A stretch of DNA of 64,000 nt from Apis mellifera. Lineage: Eukaryota > Arthropoda > Insecta > Hymenoptera > Apidae. The stretch's first letter is position 1, and the number at the start of each line of letters is the position of its first letter. The notes under the pieces are model-generated. The model made no database searches, was not told the DNA's origin, and saw only the letters and a list, made by a program, of their open reading frames with translations. Of this stretch, positions 61,036 through 64,000 are shown in pieces. The position numbers and the translations under genes are program-made. Location: the NCBI RefSeq assembly GCF_003254395.2, contig NC_037651.1:620001-684000 (forward strand). The letters run 5' to 3'.

Positions 61036-61688
61036 TTCAATACATTGAAAAATAAATATTATCAATAAAAGTTAAGAAATAAATTAATTGTTTGTAAATT
61101 TCTTTATATTTTTTTTTTTATTTTTACTTGATGTTTATGTAAGCATTCCGAGAAAAATTTATTGCTTGTCGATGTATGGACTATTTATGATTATATTTAT
61201 ATGTTATTGTTAATTCTAATTTATTTTTTTCAGAATATATAAATTCGTAAATGTTAAGTTTATTTCTTAACTTTTATCAGCAAATGTATTGCTATTGAAT
61301 GCTTGTGAATCGATAGAATTTTGAAATCTTTTTATATTAGAGAAGAAAGAAAAAGAATTGGTTTTTATTTTTATTTTTATTTTTTTTTTGTTTTAAAAAA
61401 ATTGTAGTTGAATAGTTAAGTGGCTTAAGCGGAAAATAGAGTCTGAATAAATCGTTATATCTTGTTATATCTTGAAATAATCGAGATTTGCAAGGAAATA
61501 ATTAAAAATGCATTTTTTATAGAAATTGTTTTTTTTTACAAATTATTTTTATTTAAATACTAAATATTAATTTTTTATTATTAATTATTTATTAATTTAT
61601 TATTATTTAAATATTTATTATAAATATATAATAATATATAAATATAATAATATAATAATATATATATAATAATAATATATTATATTAA

Positions 61689-61729
<41 letters not shown>

Positions 61730-62630
61730 ATTTTATTCGCTATTGATAAAAATTTTATTCTTGAAAAAAAATACAAATTTTTGACAATAATTTTTTTCTT
61801 TTTGGATCTCCTATGCATTTTTTAATATGTATTAATATTTATAGTAATATGATAAAATATAGTAAAACATCTTTTTTATTTTTGTAGAAATTATTTTCTT
61901 TTACAAATTATTTTTATTTTGTTTTAAGTATTTATTATAATTATATAATCTAATAATAATGATATTATGTACTTTTATATTTTTCTGTTAATATAATAGG
62001 AAATTATATATAACACATTGTTTTTGAAGATTTTTATTTTATTTATATTTATTTATATTATTTTTCGGAATGAAAATCCTATATAAGATAAGTATTAAAA
62101 TTAAATTTATTATATACGTATCAGATATGATTATCAAATAATTAGCAATCTCAAAAAGTGATGAAGAAAAATTTAATGGAAAAATTAATTATAGAAATAG
62201 AAATTCGAAACAGGATTATATACAAAAACATTTGAAAGTAAAACTTTCGAAATTTATTTTTTGTTAATATTGCATTATTAGTGAAAATTATTATTATTGA
62301 ATAATTATTTTCAATGCAATGTGAATGATTAGTAAAAAATAATTATCAATAATAACTATCGAGAGTTTTACTCTTAAATATATCTGTAATAAAAAAAAAG
62401 ACACCGAATATTTAAGATTTTGAATAATTGAGATTCTAAATAATCATAAATGAATCTATTATAAATAATATACACTTTTATTTATAAGTATCATTTATTA
62501 TTTTTAATAAAGGATTAAATATTTAACATAAATTATGAAAATTATTTCCATAATAGAAAAATGGTTAATGAAAAAAAAAAAAAATAGAGTCGAGGAAAAA
62601 AACGGATTTTAAGAAGTTTTAATAAAATTC
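61035..62630. other. AT-rich desert with an (AT)n tract
   Basis: An (AT)n run lies at about 61699-61723 within a wider TATAATA region (61618-61730). No gene. Confidence 0.6.
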
Positions 62631-62634
62631 AATA

Positions 62635-62840
62635 AATAGATTTTATGCGATAAGGAGGCAGAACAATGAGCATTGTGACCGTGAAGTTATATAAAGTTCA
62701 ACAAATAGAATGGTTACGATAACTGAAGAATTGTAAAAACTCATTGTGAGTTCAGCTATGTTCAACTTCCTTCCAGAGATACGTATACACATACTTTCTT
62801 CGTTCTGTCAGAGGTATTGAAATGGAACACATTAACATTT
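62635..62840. promoter_or_regulatory. Small island with SOX-type palindrome
   Basis: About 200 bp of balanced composition. ACAATG-AG-CATTGT at 62663-62676 is a perfect inverted pair of the SOX core ACAATG with a 2-bp spacer. GAGTTCAGC and CAACTTCCTTCC follow. Candidate regulatory element. Confidence 0.35.
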
Positions 62841-64000
62841 ATATTGTCTGAATTTAGAATATCTTCAATATATATGAGTAGAAATAAATATTTATTTAAA
62901 TAGTAAATATAGTAAATCTTTATTTTAATATACAAAATAATTTAATATCTTTTATTTAATACAGTAATATCTGTTTATAATATGAATGGAATTCTAGTTA
63001 GATTCATTGAATTTTGAATAAGTAGATTTTATATTATCTAAAACTTGTAGAGCATGTTCTAGTTATGTATGTTAAATATGTTTATAACAAATATATATTA
63101 ATATATAAATATAATATATAAATATATATTATATTATAATATTTGATATTATATGTATAATATCATAATAGATATTATCAAAATTAAAAATAATAATTTG
63201 AATTTAAAATATGATTATGTAAAAATTATTATATATATAACAAAAGTAATTATGTTATATAATTATTTGACATTATTAAGTCTTATAATTTTTATACACA
63301 AAATGCTGTGAAAAATTAATTTATGAAACAAAAAAAAAAAAAAGATTGTTGAGTTCTATTTGAAAAGAATATGTAATTATATTTTGCGCCAGTGAAAAAA
63401 ATTGTATACTAATGTAATAAAATTTGTTAAAAAGTGCAAGATTTTCCTCAATTATTTTTTTTTTATTTTCACTTAAAATAAAATTATAGTTCTGTTATTA
63501 CATTCTCTGTATACTTTAACACGTGTTACATACTACATATGCTACTATATATGTGCATATGATGCTCCAGTTTCTTCACAACAAACTTTATTTATTAATT
63601 TTACGATATCTTTTTGTATTTAATTTATGAATAATGTAAAGACTTATAATAATTATATAATTAACTAAATTTTTTTTTTCATTGTGTAAAATTAATCAAA
63701 ATGTTTTTTTTCAAAGAAATATATATTAAATAATATATATTAAATATATATTAAATAAACTATAAATCAAAATTATATTAATATTCAATTAAAAATAAAT
63801 AGAGAGATCAAAAATAAATAAAAAGATCAAAATCAATTTATTATTAAAAAAAACATCCCAAATGTTTCTGAAAAAAAAAATATTTTTTCTCAAAAAAATT
63901 TTCCACGTGAAACCTTTTCTACTTGTCTGAAGGATTGCATAATGGATTTATCTCTACTTTAAATGTGTTTCCCGAGAGAAGAGACGCGAAAGAACAACAC
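62840..64000. other. AT-rich desert, possible island at the right edge
   Basis: AT-rich repeats (TATATAAATATAATA near 63100). From about 63900 the sequence becomes more balanced (CCACGTG, GAGAAGAGACGCG) and may be the start of another island cut by the window edge. No gene. Confidence 0.55.

Overview
The window looks like a gene-poor stretch of a bee-like hymenopteran genome, most probably Apis. Base composition is extremely AT-rich, with long A/T runs, many (AT)n, (TAA)n and (GA)n microsatellites, and GC-richer islands of a few hundred bases spaced every few kb. It carries a mariner element of the type known from honey bees. The assignment rests on composition and mobile-element content, not on any host gene. 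I found no convincing host protein-coding gene, tRNA, rRNA or CRISPR array in 64 kb. Most open frames here are chance frames, frames inside repeats, or frames through the GC-richer islands.

Layout. 1-4.6 kb is AT-rich desert ending in an (AT)n tract and a near-perfect palindrome. 4.71-10.01 kb is one badly decayed Ty3/gypsy-type LTR retrotransposon: two LTRs of about 310 bp, a gag relic with a zinc knuckle, and a pol relic with protease tail, reverse transcriptase, RNase H and integrase. A foreign block appears to sit between gag and pol. 10-27 kb is desert with islands at about 14.1-14.8, 15.9-16.5, 19.6-19.9, 21.2-21.45, 23.4-23.7 and 25.4-25.8 kb, plus a 259-bp tandem duplication at 18.5-19.06 kb. 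27.9-33.2 kb holds an undescribed family of related islands in at least four diverged copies. 33-45 kb is desert with islands at 37.1, 39.9, 41.4 and 43.9 kb and a degenerate tandem array at 40.7-41.3 kb. A pogo/Tigger-like MITE lies at 45.42-45.81 kb, and its 3' end is duplicated in tandem. An 88-bp tandem duplication lies at 49.13-49.31 kb. A full-length mariner (51685-52951) has perfect 30-bp inverted termini, TA target duplications and a broken D,D34D transposase. 53-64 kb is desert with islands, an old direct duplication (56.58-57.16 kb) and two doubtful small reading frames.

Interpretation. The islands contain dense homeodomain-type cores and, in places, composite palindromes: a TALE/homeodomain palindrome at 53.5 kb, a SOX-type palindrome at 62.66 kb, a nuclear-receptor DR4 at 14.71 kb, and paired TCF-like sites at 43.95 kb. 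The simplest reading is a regulatory gene desert, or a giant intron, of a developmental gene outside the window, invaded by transposons of different ages. The mariner is the youngest-looking insertion and the LTR element is old. The regulatory reading is inference; cross-species conservation would decide it. The least explained feature is the island family at 27.9-33.2 kb.
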